Below are positions 8,211 through 16,121 of a DNA stretch of 25,193 nucleotides, piece by piece. The DNA is taken from positions 1-25,193 of the forward strand of contig JBBSUX010000013.1 in the NCBI GenBank assembly GCA_038234045.1, read 5' to 3'. The notes under the pieces were generated by a model. The model was not told the origin of the DNA and did no database searches. It was given only the letters and a program-made list of their open reading frames with translations. A program made the translations under genes and the position numbers. Position 1 is the stretch's first letter. Each line of letters begins with the position of its first letter. Origin of the DNA: JBBSUX01 sp038234045. Its GTDB lineage: Bacteria; Pseudomonadota; Gammaproteobacteria; Burkholderiales; Burkholderiaceae_C.

Positions 8211-9266
8211 ATGCAGAAAAAGGCCCGCACTACCGGACACAGTCATTCGCACGCGCACTGCGAAGCACATGGGGATGAATCGAACACTGCATGCTCCGCA
8301 CGCGCGCGACATATCTATGTGTATTCGCCCTCCGGCGCTGTGCGCGACAAGGCGGCTTTTCGCCGGGGAGTGCGCCGGCTCGAATCGCTCGGGCATTCGG
8401 TTGAGGTGGATGTGGATGCGCTGGCAAGCCATCTTCGCTTTGCCGGCGACGACGATACCCGGCTGGCAGCCATCGGTCGCGCGGCGGCGAGTCGCGCAGA
8501 TGTGGCGCTTATCAGCCGCGGCGGCTATGGAATCACCAGGATTCTTCCCCGCATCGATTTCCGTGCCATCGCCGAGGCAACAGCGCGGGGCACACGCTTT
8601 GTCGGACTGAGCGATTTCACCGCACTTCAGAACGCGGCGCTGGCCAAGAAAAAAACGATCACCTGGGCTGGCCCGGCGCTCTGCGCGGATTTCGGTGTGG
8701 CTGATACGCCTGACGAAATAATGGAGGCCTGCTTCGATGATTTGCTTCTCGGCCAAGGCGAGGGCACCGGCTGGCGATTACCGCTGGAACGTGGAGGCGC
8801 TACATCAAAGATAGCTGATAGCGCAATTCGCACAAGCGCTAGCACCGAATTTTATGTAAAGAAAGCAACGTTGTGGGGTGGAAATCTCGCGGTACTGACC
8901 TCGTTGTTGGGCACGCCCTGGTTTCCTGACATTCGAGGCGGCATTTTGTTTCTTGAAGATGTGAACGAACATCCGTTTCGCATCGAGAGGCTGCTCACCC
9001 AGTTGCTGCATGCCGGTGTGCTGGGTCGGCAGAAGGCAGTTGTTCTGGGGCAATTCACCGACTTCAAAATTACGCCGCACGACCGCGGCTTCCGGCTGCA
9101 AACGGTGATCGACTGGTTGCGCGCACAAATGCGTACGCCGGTGGTCACCGGCCTTCCGTTCGGCCATGTGCCCACCAAAGTCATGCTGCCGGTCGGAGCC
9201 AGCGTTTCCCTTGCTGTAGAGGGTCGTGAAGCGTTGATCTACTGGGGACATGTCGAAACGCCGTGA
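8211..9266 (+). CDS. ldcA: LD-carboxypeptidase (peptidase family S66) with an in-frame repeat insertion
   Basis: Removes the terminal D-Ala from tetrapeptide stems during murein recycling, in the cytoplasm. The protein is 351 aa. The S66 catalytic triad is visible: nucleophile S134 in GLSDFTAL, E249 in ILFLEDVNEHPFR, and H319 in GLPFGHVPTK. Two oddities stand out. Residues 9-22 form a His-rich patch (GHSHSHAHCEAHGDE) ahead of the domain start (HIYVYSPSG at about 34). Residues about 198-218 (SKIADSAIRTSASTEF and flanks), just before the conserved TLWGGNL, are encoded by a palindromic intergenic-type repeat. No clear Shine-Dalgarno precedes the ATG at 8211; the gene lies 15 bp after tadA and may be translated by coupling or from a later start. 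Confidence 0.92.
   Translation: MQKKARTTGHSHSHAHCEAHGDESNTACSARARHIYVYSPSGAVRDKAAFRRGVRRLESLGHSVEVDVDALASHLRFAGDDDTRLAAIGRAAASRADVALISRGGYGITRILPRIDFRAIAEATARGTRFVGLSDFTALQNAALAKKKTITWAGPALCADFGVADTPDEIMEACFDDLLLGQGEGTGWRLPLERGGATSKIADSAIRTSASTEFYVKKATLWGGNLAVLTSLLGTPWFPDIRGGILFLEDVNEHPFRIERLLTQLLHAGVLGRQKAVVLGQFTDFKITPHDRGFRLQTVIDWLRAQMRTPVVTGLPFGHVPTKVMLPVGASVSLAVEGREALIYWGHVETP
8803..8866. repeat. Dispersed palindromic repeat inserted in ldcA
   Basis: The core ATAGCTGATAGCGC (8811-8824) and the downstream GCGCTAGCA (8836-8844) form an imperfect inverted repeat: TGATAGCGC against TGCTAGCGC after complementing. The reverse complement of 24934-24985 carries GATAGCTAATAGCGC followed by AAGCG in the same order, so both are copies of one element. 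The length is close to a multiple of three and keeps the ldcA frame open. Confidence 0.65.
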
Positions 9267-9387
9267 GATTTGTTGCATTGCGGCTGCAGTTGCACGCATT
9301 CGCGGCAACGTCCTACGCGTGAAACTGCTACAACAGTAACCTTCGGTTCGCCTTTAAGTGTGGCGGCCCCTACCAGGAGGTTCTTCC

Positions 9388-9849
9388 ATGAAACGCTTCG
9401 CTAGCTTCGCCACCTCGATACCGTTTGTTCTGTGTGCGGCGTTGGCGGCCTTGGCCGGACCCGTTATGGCTCAGGACGCGCACGTCGCGTTGTTCAAGAA
9501 CGTGACGGGCACCATAAAGGTCCAGCGCAACGGCGCCGTGATGGACGCGACCGCAGGTACCACGCTTCTGGTGTCCGACCGCATAGTGAGCGGACCCGGT
9601 GCAACCGGCGGGGTCGTGTTCAAGGACGGCACCCTGCTGACGGTGGGCCCTTCAACCGAACTCCAGGTGCGCAACTACGTATTTGAGCCCGCTGAGGCCA
9701 AGTACGCGTTTGCGCTCTACCTGGCCAAGGGCAGTGCGATTTACTCATCCGGCAAGATCGGGAAAATCGCGCCCGAAGCTGTCAATGTTTCCACCCCTAC
9801 CACCATGGTGGGCGTGCGCGGCACCCGGTTCATCATCCAAGCGGAGTAG
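9388..9849 (+). CDS. Secreted FecR-domain protein
   Basis: The 153-aa protein begins at the ATG at 9388, chosen because AGGAGG lies seven bases upstream; the frame also opens earlier at 9358. A signal peptide (about residues 1-28, ending GPVMA/QDA) precedes a single FecR-type beta domain: VTGTIKVQRNG, TTLLVSDRIVSGPGATGGVVFKDGTLLTVGPST, and the conserved end VNVSTPTTMVGVRGTRF. Such periplasmic FecR modules are ligand-binding or scaffold proteins, distinct from the anti-sigma FecR of iron uptake, since there is no sigma factor nearby. It lies 3 bp ahead of an OmpA-like lipoprotein and a CHASE2-HD-GYP protein, a grouping that suggests a shared envelope-sensing role (inference). Confidence 0.85.
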   Translation: MKRFASFATSIPFVLCAALAALAGPVMAQDAHVALFKNVTGTIKVQRNGAVMDATAGTTLLVSDRIVSGPGATGGVVFKDGTLLTVGPSTELQVRNYVFEPAEAKYAFALYLAKGSAIYSSGKIGKIAPEAVNVSTPTTMVGVRGTRFIIQAE

Positions 9850-9852
9850 GCC

Positions 9853-10494
9853 GTGCTGAGTTTTGGGGCGACCGCGCGTGCGGCCCTGTACGCGGTTGTG
9901 GTAGCCGCAATCTGCGGTTGTGCCGCGCCGCCGGCACCTCCTGCGCCGGCTGGCCCCAAAACTACGGTCGTTCTGCTGCCAGACGAAGAAGGCCGTGTGG
10001 GCGCTGTCATAGTCTCTACTGGGGGCGGGGCGCAGAGGGTGGACGCTGCGTTCAGCGCAGTCGTGGTCGATGCCGGAACTTCGCCGCCTTCTCAGCCAGT
10101 TGAGCGGGGTAAGGAAAGCGTCGACTCGACTTTTCGCGCCCTGCTCGACGCCCAGCCGCCCAAACCAGTGGCTTTCATTTTGCATTTCAAGCTCGGCACC
10201 TCGACTCTGACCGATGAGTCCAGGGCGCAGCTGCCCGCCTTGCTTCAGGCCGCACACGAGCGAAAACCAACTGAAATCACTGTTTTCGGCCACGCGGACG
10301 CGATCGGTCCAGAGCGGCGCAATGTCGAGCTGTCGGCCCAGCGGGCGCAAACCGTAGCTAGTCTGCTGCGCAGAAGCGATTTCGATTTGGGTTCTATCGA
10401 AGTGCAGTCTTTCGGCGACAAGATCCCCTTGGTTCCGACGCCGCCGGGTGTGCCAGAGCCTCGCAATCGCCGGGTCGAAGTGCAGATTCTTTAG
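9853..10494 (+). CDS. OmpA-family peptidoglycan-binding lipoprotein
   Basis: The 213-aa protein starts at a GTG 3 bp after the FecR gene stop. The N-terminal hydrophobic segment ends in a lipobox ICGC, so C23 is the likely lipidated residue, followed by a Pro/Ala-rich linker. Residues about 115-213 form an OmpA C-terminal domain: ILHFKLGTSTLTDESRAQL, ITVFGHADAIGPERRNVELSAQRAQTVASLL, and the terminal RNRRVEVQIL. OmpA-like domains bind meso-diaminopimelate in peptidoglycan, so the protein is expected to link the outer membrane to the wall. Its stop is 18 bp upstream of the CHASE2-HD-GYP start, so the three genes are probably one transcript. Confidence 0.88.
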   Translation: MLSFGATARAALYAVVVAAICGCAAPPAPPAPAGPKTTVVLLPDEEGRVGAVIVSTGGGAQRVDAAFSAVVVDAGTSPPSQPVERGKESVDSTFRALLDAQPPKPVAFILHFKLGTSTLTDESRAQLPALLQAAHERKPTEITVFGHADAIGPERRNVELSAQRAQTVASLLRRSDFDLGSIEVQSFGDKIPLVPTPPGVPEPRNRRVEVQIL

Positions 10495-10512
10495 TTGGGC
10501 ACCCTGGCTGCA

Positions 10513-12549
10513 ATGTCGCGAAAATTATTTGACCTTAGGGTATCGCGCCGACAGGCCTGGTCCATCGCGGTGCTCGGCGTGTTCGTTTCGCTCCTTGTCG
10601 GAACGATCGCGCTTATGAAGGCGAGCCCGATCACACTGCTCGACAACGTGGCGCTCGACAGCTTCGTCACCCACGCTGCGTCGGGGGAGCCGCCGCGTGA
10701 CACCGTAGTGATCGACATTGATGACGTGAGCCTGGCGGCACTAGGCCAGTGGCCCTGGCCGCGCTACCGCATTGCGTCCCTGTTGCAGCGCGTTGCGGCG
10801 GGAAAACCCGCAGCCATCGCGCTCGACATCCTTTTTCCCGAGGCTGATCGTTCTTCGCTCGCGAACATCCAGCAAGCGTTCAAGCGCGATTTCGACGTCG
10901 ACATGGCGTTCAGCGGTGTGCCGGTCGGGCTGCTCGACAACGACGGTTATCTGGGGCAGGAGATCGCCCGGACGCAGGCCGTGGCCTCCAGTTATTTCTA
11001 TTTCGACCACCACACCCAAGCCAGCACGCCGCAGCCCGGCCTCGTCCTTGATGGCAAGGTTGACGAGTTGTCGATTCCCGAAGCGTCCGGAGCGCTGGTG
11101 AACGTGGCTGCTTTGAGTTCGCGCACACACGCCAGCGGCTTCGTCAACAGCCAGCCGGATGCTGACGGGGTGCTGCGCCGTGTTCCGTTGTTGATCCGGT
11201 ACGAAGGCGTGGTGCACCCCAGCCTGTCGCTTGCTGCGGTGATGCAGGCGACCGGCGCGGCGTCGGCCACCGTCGAATCAGGCGCCAACGGCTGGACGCT
11301 GAAGGTGGGCAAGCATCACGTGCCAATCGATCAGGCTGGTTACGCGGCGCTTCGCTTTGCCGGCGGTCCTGCCCGCTACGCGAGCGTCTCTGCGGTGGAC
11401 GTGCTCAGCGGCCAGTTGCGGCCAAGCGACATGCAAGGAAAGATCGTTTTCATCGGCACTTCGGTGGTCGGTCTCAATGACCTGCATCACACGGCGGTAG
11501 ATGCACGGTTTCCCGGCCTCAAAATTCAGTCGGTTTTGGCCGAAAGCATCCTCAACGACCGATTCACGCTGACTCCTTCGTGGGCGCCTGCGGCTGTTTT
11601 CCTCAGCTGCCTCGCCTTGGGTGCGCTGCTGGCCTGCATGTTTGCGTGGGTGAGCAGCGTTGCTTGGCTGCTGGGCACAACAGTGCTGGCCTGTGCTGCG
11701 GTGCTTGGCGCAAGCGCCGCCTTGTTTTCTGCGACGGGGATGTTTGTTTCGCCGGCAGCGCCGCTGGTGTTGATTGCGCTGCTGTTCACGTTTTTCTGCA
11801 CCGCCCGCTTCGCCATTGAGAAGAAGAGGGCGCAAACGTGGCGCCGGCAGATGGAGAATGCGCGGCAGCTTACGATCGAATCGATGGCGTCGGTGGCCGA
11901 GACGCGGGACCCCGAAACCGGCGCCCATATCAAGCGCACGCAGCACTACGTGCGGGCCGTTGCGCTGGAGCTCAGGCGTACCGGGCAGTACGCAGACCTT
12001 TTGACGCCCGAGTTCATTGACCTGCTTTTCCTTTCGGCGCCGTTGCACGACATTGGCAAGGTGGGCGTCCCGGACCACATCCTGCTCAAGCCCGGACCCC
12101 ATACCGCCGATGAGATGCGACAGATGCGCAAGCACGCGGAATTTGGGCGACACATCATCCTCAGCACTTCGCAGCGGATCGAAGGCGACAACTTCCTGCT
12201 CGTGGCGGGCGATATCGCTGCCACGCACCATGAAAAGTGGGACGGCACCGGCTATCCGGCCGGGCTCGTGGGGCATGCCATTCCGCTGTCGGGCCGGATC
12301 ATGGCCGTGGCCGACATCTACGACGCGCTTATAAGCCGCCGCTGCTACAAGGAGCCGTTCACCCACAGCCATGCCACCATGCTGATGCGGAACATGCGGG
12401 CCACCACATTCGACCCCGCTGTGCTCGACGCCTTCTTCGCCATCGAAGACCAGGTCAAGGACATTGCGGCGCGTTTCCAAGACCAGGAGGCGGTCGTGGT
12501 GGGACCGCACGCTGGAGCCGAATTGTTCGATGCATACGGTCTGACTTAG
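10513..12549 (+). CDS. CHASE2 sensor / HD-GYP cyclic-di-GMP phosphodiesterase
   Basis: The 678-aa membrane protein probably hydrolyses cyclic-di-GMP in response to a periplasmic signal. I chose the ATG at 10513 (MSRKLF); a TTG directly after the previous stop would add six residues. Order: N-terminal TM (about 13-35); periplasmic CHASE2 domain (about 40-345, with DTVVIDIDDVSLAALGQWPWPR and GKIVFIGTSVVGLNDLHHT); three TM helices (about 355-430); a short coiled linker; and the HD-GYP domain (about 450-655). Metal-binding and signature residues are present: HDIGKVGVPD (H512, D513) and HHEKWDGTGYP (H572-P582), so the enzyme looks active. It follows the FecR and OmpA-like genes, which could present the signal to CHASE2. 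That functional link is inference from gene order and shared envelope location. Confidence 0.93.
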   Translation: MSRKLFDLRVSRRQAWSIAVLGVFVSLLVGTIALMKASPITLLDNVALDSFVTHAASGEPPRDTVVIDIDDVSLAALGQWPWPRYRIASLLQRVAAGKPAAIALDILFPEADRSSLANIQQAFKRDFDVDMAFSGVPVGLLDNDGYLGQEIARTQAVASSYFYFDHHTQASTPQPGLVLDGKVDELSIPEASGALVNVAALSSRTHASGFVNSQPDADGVLRRVPLLIRYEGVVHPSLSLAAVMQATGAASATVESGANGWTLKVGKHHVPIDQAGYAALRFAGGPARYASVSAVDVLSGQLRPSDMQGKIVFIGTSVVGLNDLHHTAVDARFPGLKIQSVLAESILNDRFTLTPSWAPAAVFLSCLALGALLACMFAWVSSVAWLLGTTVLACAAVLGASAALFSATGMFVSPAAPLVLIALLFTFFCTARFAIEKKRAQTWRRQMENARQLTIESMASVAETRDPETGAHIKRTQHYVRAVALELRRTGQYADLLTPEFIDLLFLSAPLHDIGKVGVPDHILLKPGPHTADEMRQMRKHAEFGRHIILSTSQRIEGDNFLLVAGDIAATHHEKWDGTGYPAGLVGHAIPLSGRIMAVADIYDALISRRCYKEPFTHSHATMLMRNMRATTFDPAVLDAFFAIEDQVKDIAARFQDQEAVVVGPHAGAELFDAYGLT

Positions 12550-12637
12550 ATCAGCACGGGTTGAGCGTTTGACCCAAGTGTTTGTTCTGAGTGCGTGGAG
12601 GAGTGTCGCAACAAGAGGTTCCAAAGCTGCAAACTGT

Positions 12638-12665
12638 ACTTTATACGATGTATATTATTGTCAAG
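12638..12665. other. Left attachment site (dif-like, attL)
   Basis: The layout fits 11 + 6 + 11: XerC-side arm ACTTTATACGA (12638-12648), centre TGTATA (12649-12654, identical to the E. coli dif centre), XerD-side arm TTATTGTCAAG (12655-12665). The XerD arm departs from the canonical TTATGTTAAAT and appears to carry one extra T. By position, the XerC arm is host-derived and the XerD arm phage-derived. Confidence 0.75.
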
Positions 12666-12701
12666 TGGTTTCTGAACTGATCCGTTGTATTTATAGCACC
12701 A

Positions 12702-12722
12702 AAGCCCGGAAATTCCGGGCTT
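12702..12722 (-). terminator. Palindromic terminator at the left end of the prophage
   Basis: AAGCCCGGAA and TTCCGGGCTT form a perfect 10-bp inverted repeat around one base. It lies 3 bp beyond the stop of the last phage-strand gene (12725). On the minus strand the stem is followed by a short T run (TTT), so it probably ends the phage transcript; its symmetry would also allow termination of plus-strand readthrough. Confidence 0.55.
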
Positions 12723-12724
12723 CA

Positions 12725-13000
12725 TTATTTGGCGAGTCGATAGACAGTGAGGACAAGAAAAAGCACAAAGATGGCGACAAGAAGCCTCGTCAAAAAAGAG
12801 GAGCGCTGAAACCAACGGTTGATATCCTCCCGCGCAAAGCGAATGTGCCAACGTAAGCGCCAGTAGATCTGCTGAAGATTCGATGGACCTTGATCGGAGG
12901 AGCAAGGACCAGGTCGCGACGTTGTTTTAGATGCAGACTCTCGAAAAGAACCGTCCGCGTTGCGGTTTTCGTAGTAGTAGTCACGGTCTTTGATGCCCAT
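12725..13000 (-). CDS. Small membrane-anchored protein at the left end of the prophage (accessory gene)
   Basis: The protein is 91 aa from the ATG at 13000 (MGIKDRDYYYENRN). The longer frame to 13090 lacks features in the added part. The N terminus is polar, with an RDYYYE motif of the kind often seen at the start of small betaproteobacterial membrane proteins. Residues about 72-88 (LLVAIFVLFLVLTVY) are a single C-terminal TM helix, giving a tail-anchored topology. It is separated from zot by a structured 270-bp gap and ends just before a terminator, so it may have its own promoter. I know of no core inovirus function for it; an accessory (moron-like) gene is possible. Confidence 0.6.
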   Translation of the reverse strand: MGIKDRDYYYENRNADGSFRESASKTTSRPGPCSSDQGPSNLQQIYWRLRWHIRFAREDINRWFQRSSFLTRLLVAIFVLFLVLTVYRLAK

Positions 13001-13270
13001 GGCGCAGAGTGTATCTTTCAAGAACCATAGGTTAAAATGTGCAGGCGTCCGGAGCGCTCGTGCCGCTGGCGCGTCCCGGCGCACGGACACCTGAAATTCC
13101 CGCTTTTAGGCGCGTGAGACGTTCTGCTGTTAATGAGCATCGCTCTTCGCGACGATGACGGCGGTAGATCTACCAGTGTGAGAAGCCGCTTTTGTGAGAA
13201 CTGGATCTGCAAGCAGAGGGAGGCGGCCTAGTGACACCGCTACCCGTAAGCCGGGCACGTAGGCCGAGCT
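13001..13270. other. Phage intergenic region with nested hairpin (possible packaging signal)
   Basis: No convincing gene. Immediately after the zot stop, CGGCCTAGTG (13224-13233) pairs with CACGTAGGCCG (13256-13266) with a one-base bulge, and inside the loop CCCG/CGGG form a second small stem. There is no T run on the minus strand, so it does not look like an intrinsic terminator. Filamentous phages carry a packaging hairpin and replication origin in their major intergenic region, and this is the largest non-coding gap of the prophage. That role is inference. Confidence 0.45.
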
Positions 13271-14332
13271 TTATTGCGGCGGGTTTGCTGGAGCTGATAA
13301 CAGCGCATGGTCCTGATGCAGCTGCTCGGACTCATAGGGGTCAAAGGGCCGGTGCTGAACGTAGGCAGTACAAGCCTCCGGGGAAATCTCAGCAACGGTC
13401 CCCTGTTGAGTGAAGCAACGACAAGAGTTGTCCACACACATGAAGCCTTTAAGCTTCGGAAAGACGACTGCAACGCGGAGTTGATCGTAAGCCGGTGCAG
13501 TCTCAGGTCGGTCAACAATTCTGGGCTTCCAGTCAGTCATGTCGTTGATTGGAGCGCGGATACCGTTACCGGTGAACTTGGTCGTAGTTGGGCCCTGATT
13601 GACCAGGGGACTATGCAAAGGTGCAACGGATTTGACCTGGTCGGCTTGTGGAGTTCCGACCCGTCCCTGAAGGCGCTTGTAAAGGGTCGGTCCGAGAAAG
13701 GCCAACGCAAGCACGCCGGCCAAGATGTACCAGATGAGCCCCGGAAGCTTTCGGCGCTGCTTAGTGTGAACCTCTGCAGACTTGTAAAGCTCGAATACCT
13801 TGGAGCTGTAGCGCCAAGGACTCTTAGTCAACGACTTTGAGTAATTTAAGGTCCGGCTAACGTGGTCCCACTCGTAGACAGTGGCCAACTTCATATTGGC
13901 AATTCTGCGAACATGCAGATGCCTGTCGGCCAATGCATGGACGTTACGGTCCACCAACATCACATTTTGGGTGACGAGGATGAAGTCAACACCCATATGC
14001 CGATGGGTTTCGAGCTTCTGTATCCAAGCTGGGACAGCCGAACCATTGGGGCGAGGCTTCCAGAACTCCTGTACCTCGTCGAAAACGATCACGGAACCGG
14101 GCTTCGCCCATTCGTGCCAATCACAGAGCCCCTGTGACGTGCCGCCATCAATCTTTTCATGATCAAGCAGCAATCCATTAATATTCGAATAAATGACCCG
14201 TGGAACGGTCTGGAGCTGGCCGTCAGGGCCCTTTATCTCGATAGTCTGACCTATCAACGGCTGGAGGAGGTTCCCAACTGTGTAGAGGGTTTTACCAGCT
14301 CCGGGGGTTCCGGTGATAAGCGTGATGCTCAT
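13271..14332 (-). CDS. zot: Zot-like phage assembly ATPase (pI)
   Basis: Inner-membrane motor protein for extrusion of filamentous phage. The protein is 353 aa. Walker A is GTPGAGKT (residues 8-15) and Walker B is VIVFDE (81-86), followed by the family-typical Q-rich/His stretch ETHRHMGVDFILVTQN. A single TM helix lies at about 196-218 (LPGLIWYILAGVLALAFLG), followed by a periplasmic tail of about 135 residues containing a Cys pair (MCVDNSCRC). The start overlaps the preceding pVI gene stop (ATGA), as usual for pVI-pI pairs. Nothing suggests toxin activity; the name follows the Pfam family. Confidence 0.93.
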   Translation of the reverse strand: MSITLITGTPGAGKTLYTVGNLLQPLIGQTIEIKGPDGQLQTVPRVIYSNINGLLLDHEKIDGGTSQGLCDWHEWAKPGSVIVFDEVQEFWKPRPNGSAVPAWIQKLETHRHMGVDFILVTQNVMLVDRNVHALADRHLHVRRIANMKLATVYEWDHVSRTLNYSKSLTKSPWRYSSKVFELYKSAEVHTKQRRKLPGLIWYILAGVLALAFLGPTLYKRLQGRVGTPQADQVKSVAPLHSPLVNQGPTTTKFTGNGIRAPINDMTDWKPRIVDRPETAPAYDQLRVAVVFPKLKGFMCVDNSCRCFTQQGTVAEISPEACTAYVQHRPFDPYESEQLHQDHALLSAPANPPQ

Positions 14333-14616
14333 GTTGGGTTAACGCCGAGAATCTTAGTCGCTGACTGGATTTGCCAAAGAAGGATTTTGGTAGTAACAGC
14401 GCCGAGAATGATCCCAAGCGCATGACCGCCACCAGCGTAAAGAAACAGGTTGAGCATATCGCCCGGCAACGAATTAACGCCGCTCGTGACCATGCCTTTC
14501 ACCTGATCCATAACGGCCTGCATGCCCACGATAGTAACGAGAGAGAAACCGAGCGAGAGAAGGATTTTCGCAATAAGGGGTTGAGCGAGCGAGAGTATCC
14601 AGACGCCGAGTTTCAT
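14329..14616 (-). CDS. Minor coat protein pVI-like (DUF2523-type)
   Basis: The 95-aa, strongly hydrophobic protein has three probable membrane segments: about 8-32 (LAQPLIAKILLSLGFSLVTIVG), about 55-70 (MLNLFLYAGGGHALGII) and about 68-80. Its size, its position between the adhesin and Zot, and motifs such as ILLSLGFSLVT fit the pVI/DUF2523 family, which caps the end of the virion where pIII sits. The ATG shares one base with the TAA of the upstream adhesin gene (TAATG), and its stop overlaps the zot start, pointing to translational coupling through all three genes. Confidence 0.85.
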   Translation of the reverse strand: MKLGVWILSLAQPLIAKILLSLGFSLVTIVGMQAVMDQVKGMVTSGVNSLPGDMLNLFLYAGGGHALGIILGAVTTKILLWQIQSATKILGVNPT

Positions 14617-16121
14617 TAATCGCTCCTTCCGGGAACAAGGATCATAAATGCCGAAAAAGCAGCGAGCACGAGCAGAACGGGCCTCAGATATGTTGAAACA
14701 TAGCTACAGGTCTGCTGATAGTCCCACACCTTATAGCTCACTCCGTGAATGGTGGAATACAGATCAGCGGGACAACTGCCGCCGCCCCATTGATCATCAA
14801 CCTGATATGTCAACTCCTTTTGAGATCTAGGGATCTCGCCCTCAGGTGTATCCAACTCCTTGCAGGCGAGTATATCGGGATGAAGCTTGCACAGGTCGGA
14901 CGGATCTTCACCTTTGGGCTTATCGGTAGATGTACTACTGCCAGTGCAAGACGTGGGAAGAACGGTGCCATCACCCTTGGTTGTAGTCTTGCATTCCTGC
15001 ACATCGGTTTTATCGGTCCGAGTAACCTGATTATTGTTGTAGTTGTAGTTGTAATTATTCGTGGTTGTTGTCGTGGTAACGGTCGTACTTCTGGCGGACG
15101 GATCAGACGGCGTGGGATCAGAAACGGTGGTGGTGGTCGTGCTTGTGGACACCGTAGGCGCGGAGGTAGTAGACGGGCCATCCACAGTAATGTTCCCAGT
15201 CTCAATCTCAGCGCCCTTGTTCAAGAGTTCACGTACAACGTCCGCTGAACGGGTGTCATTATGATTGGACGGATCGTAGCCATAGAGAAAATCTGCTTGG
15301 TTCCACTTGTCGAACGCATCAGCAATTCGAGTGGTTGCCTTATCATTTGAAGCAGGCCTGTAAGTCGCAGAATCCTTGAAGCCGGCGCAAGTAGATGATT
15401 TGGCGACCTCGACACCATTCGGACAAATATAGATTGCCTGCCACGATCCAGCAGTAACTATTGTACCGGGCTGGTCATTTGGCTCAAACAGGAACTTACA
15501 TACACCAGAATCAGGATCAGCCGATGAATCGGCAGAGACAAACGTATATTTAGACCGAGGAACGGCGGTGCACATAGCCTCCTTCGAAGCGAAGAGGGTT
15601 GACGAGTTTAGACCATAACGCCGGTCCGGTGGAACTTGAGCGGCGACAGGAACGCACTCATCCCAAGCAACACCGGGTTTTAATTCATTTGCGCCGTTAG
15701 AAAGACGAACACATGCCTGATCGATTAACTGCTTAACTAGAGCAAGGCCCACGGCACCGGCGATGCCACCCATCAAAGCCCGAGGCGACACTATTTCCTT
15801 AGCAACCGACTTTGGAGTGATTGATGCTTTCCACTTCGCCCATTGAGAGTACTCATTGGGCTGAGGCGACCAAGGAAGCGCTCGACCAGCGGAAAACTCC
15901 ATTCCAGTAGCGGTAGGCCGAGCGTAATTCAGTATGGTGGAGCCAGAGCCAGTACCGACATTACCTTCTGCGACATTGCCGGACACGGACCACACGAAGT
16001 CACTGGTCGCTTTCCACGAAATCGCGTGAGCTGGAGCGATCAGCGAAAGCCAACCCAAAGCAAGAACAGCGACCCGAGCGCGAACATCAATTCGATTGAG
16101 GAGGGCATTAGTCGTCACCAT
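14616..16121 (-). CDS. TspB-like phage adsorption protein (pIII equivalent)
   Basis: The 501-aa secreted protein probably binds the host receptor and anchors in the virion tip. A signal peptide is predicted (about 1-33, ending APAHA). The central region has many Cys residues. A Thr/Ser-rich low-complexity linker runs at about 320-375 (TTVTTTTTTNNYNYNYNNN). The block LCKLHPDILACKELDTPEGEIP at about 425-446 matches the conserved C-terminal motif of TspB-family proteins from Neisseria filamentous prophages. A C-terminal TM helix (about 477-495) serves as the membrane anchor during assembly. It overlaps the preceding small coat gene by 14 bp. The family assignment is from memory of this motif plus gene position. 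Confidence 0.85.
   Translation of the reverse strand: MVTTNALLNRIDVRARVAVLALGWLSLIAPAHAISWKATSDFVWSVSGNVAEGNVGTGSGSTILNYARPTATGMEFSAGRALPWSPQPNEYSQWAKWKASITPKSVAKEIVSPRALMGGIAGAVGLALVKQLIDQACVRLSNGANELKPGVAWDECVPVAAQVPPDRRYGLNSSTLFASKEAMCTAVPRSKYTFVSADSSADPDSGVCKFLFEPNDQPGTIVTAGSWQAIYICPNGVEVAKSSTCAGFKDSATYRPASNDKATTRIADAFDKWNQADFLYGYDPSNHNDTRSADVVRELLNKGAEIETGNITVDGPSTTSAPTVSTSTTTTTVSDPTPSDPSARSTTVTTTTTTNNYNYNYNNNQVTRTDKTDVQECKTTTKGDGTVLPTSCTGSSTSTDKPKGEDPSDLCKLHPDILACKELDTPEGEIPRSQKELTYQVDDQWGGGSCPADLYSTIHGVSYKVWDYQQTCSYVSTYLRPVLLVLAAFSAFMILVPGRSD

Noticed and set aside
12556..12590. Terminator after the HD-GYP gene
   Set aside because: Only a short imperfect stem (GGGT/ACCC with flanking CAC/GTG) and few T residues; not strong enough to annotate.
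11278..12624. 448-codon minus-strand open frame
   Set aside because: Antisense to the HD-GYP coding region with well-defined motifs; no recognisable domain.
12550..12637. Integration next to a tRNA gene
   Set aside because: No tRNA-like cloverleaf was seen near either prophage end; the shared repeat matches a dif core instead.
13307..13840. 177-codon plus-strand open frame in the prophage
   Set aside because: Antisense to zot, whose Walker motifs and overlaps are clear.
15050..15200. Microsatellite or CRISPR-like repeat
   Set aside because: The short triplet-like repetition is coding sequence for the Thr/Asn/Tyr-rich linker of the phage adhesin; no repeat-spacer pattern anywhere in the window.
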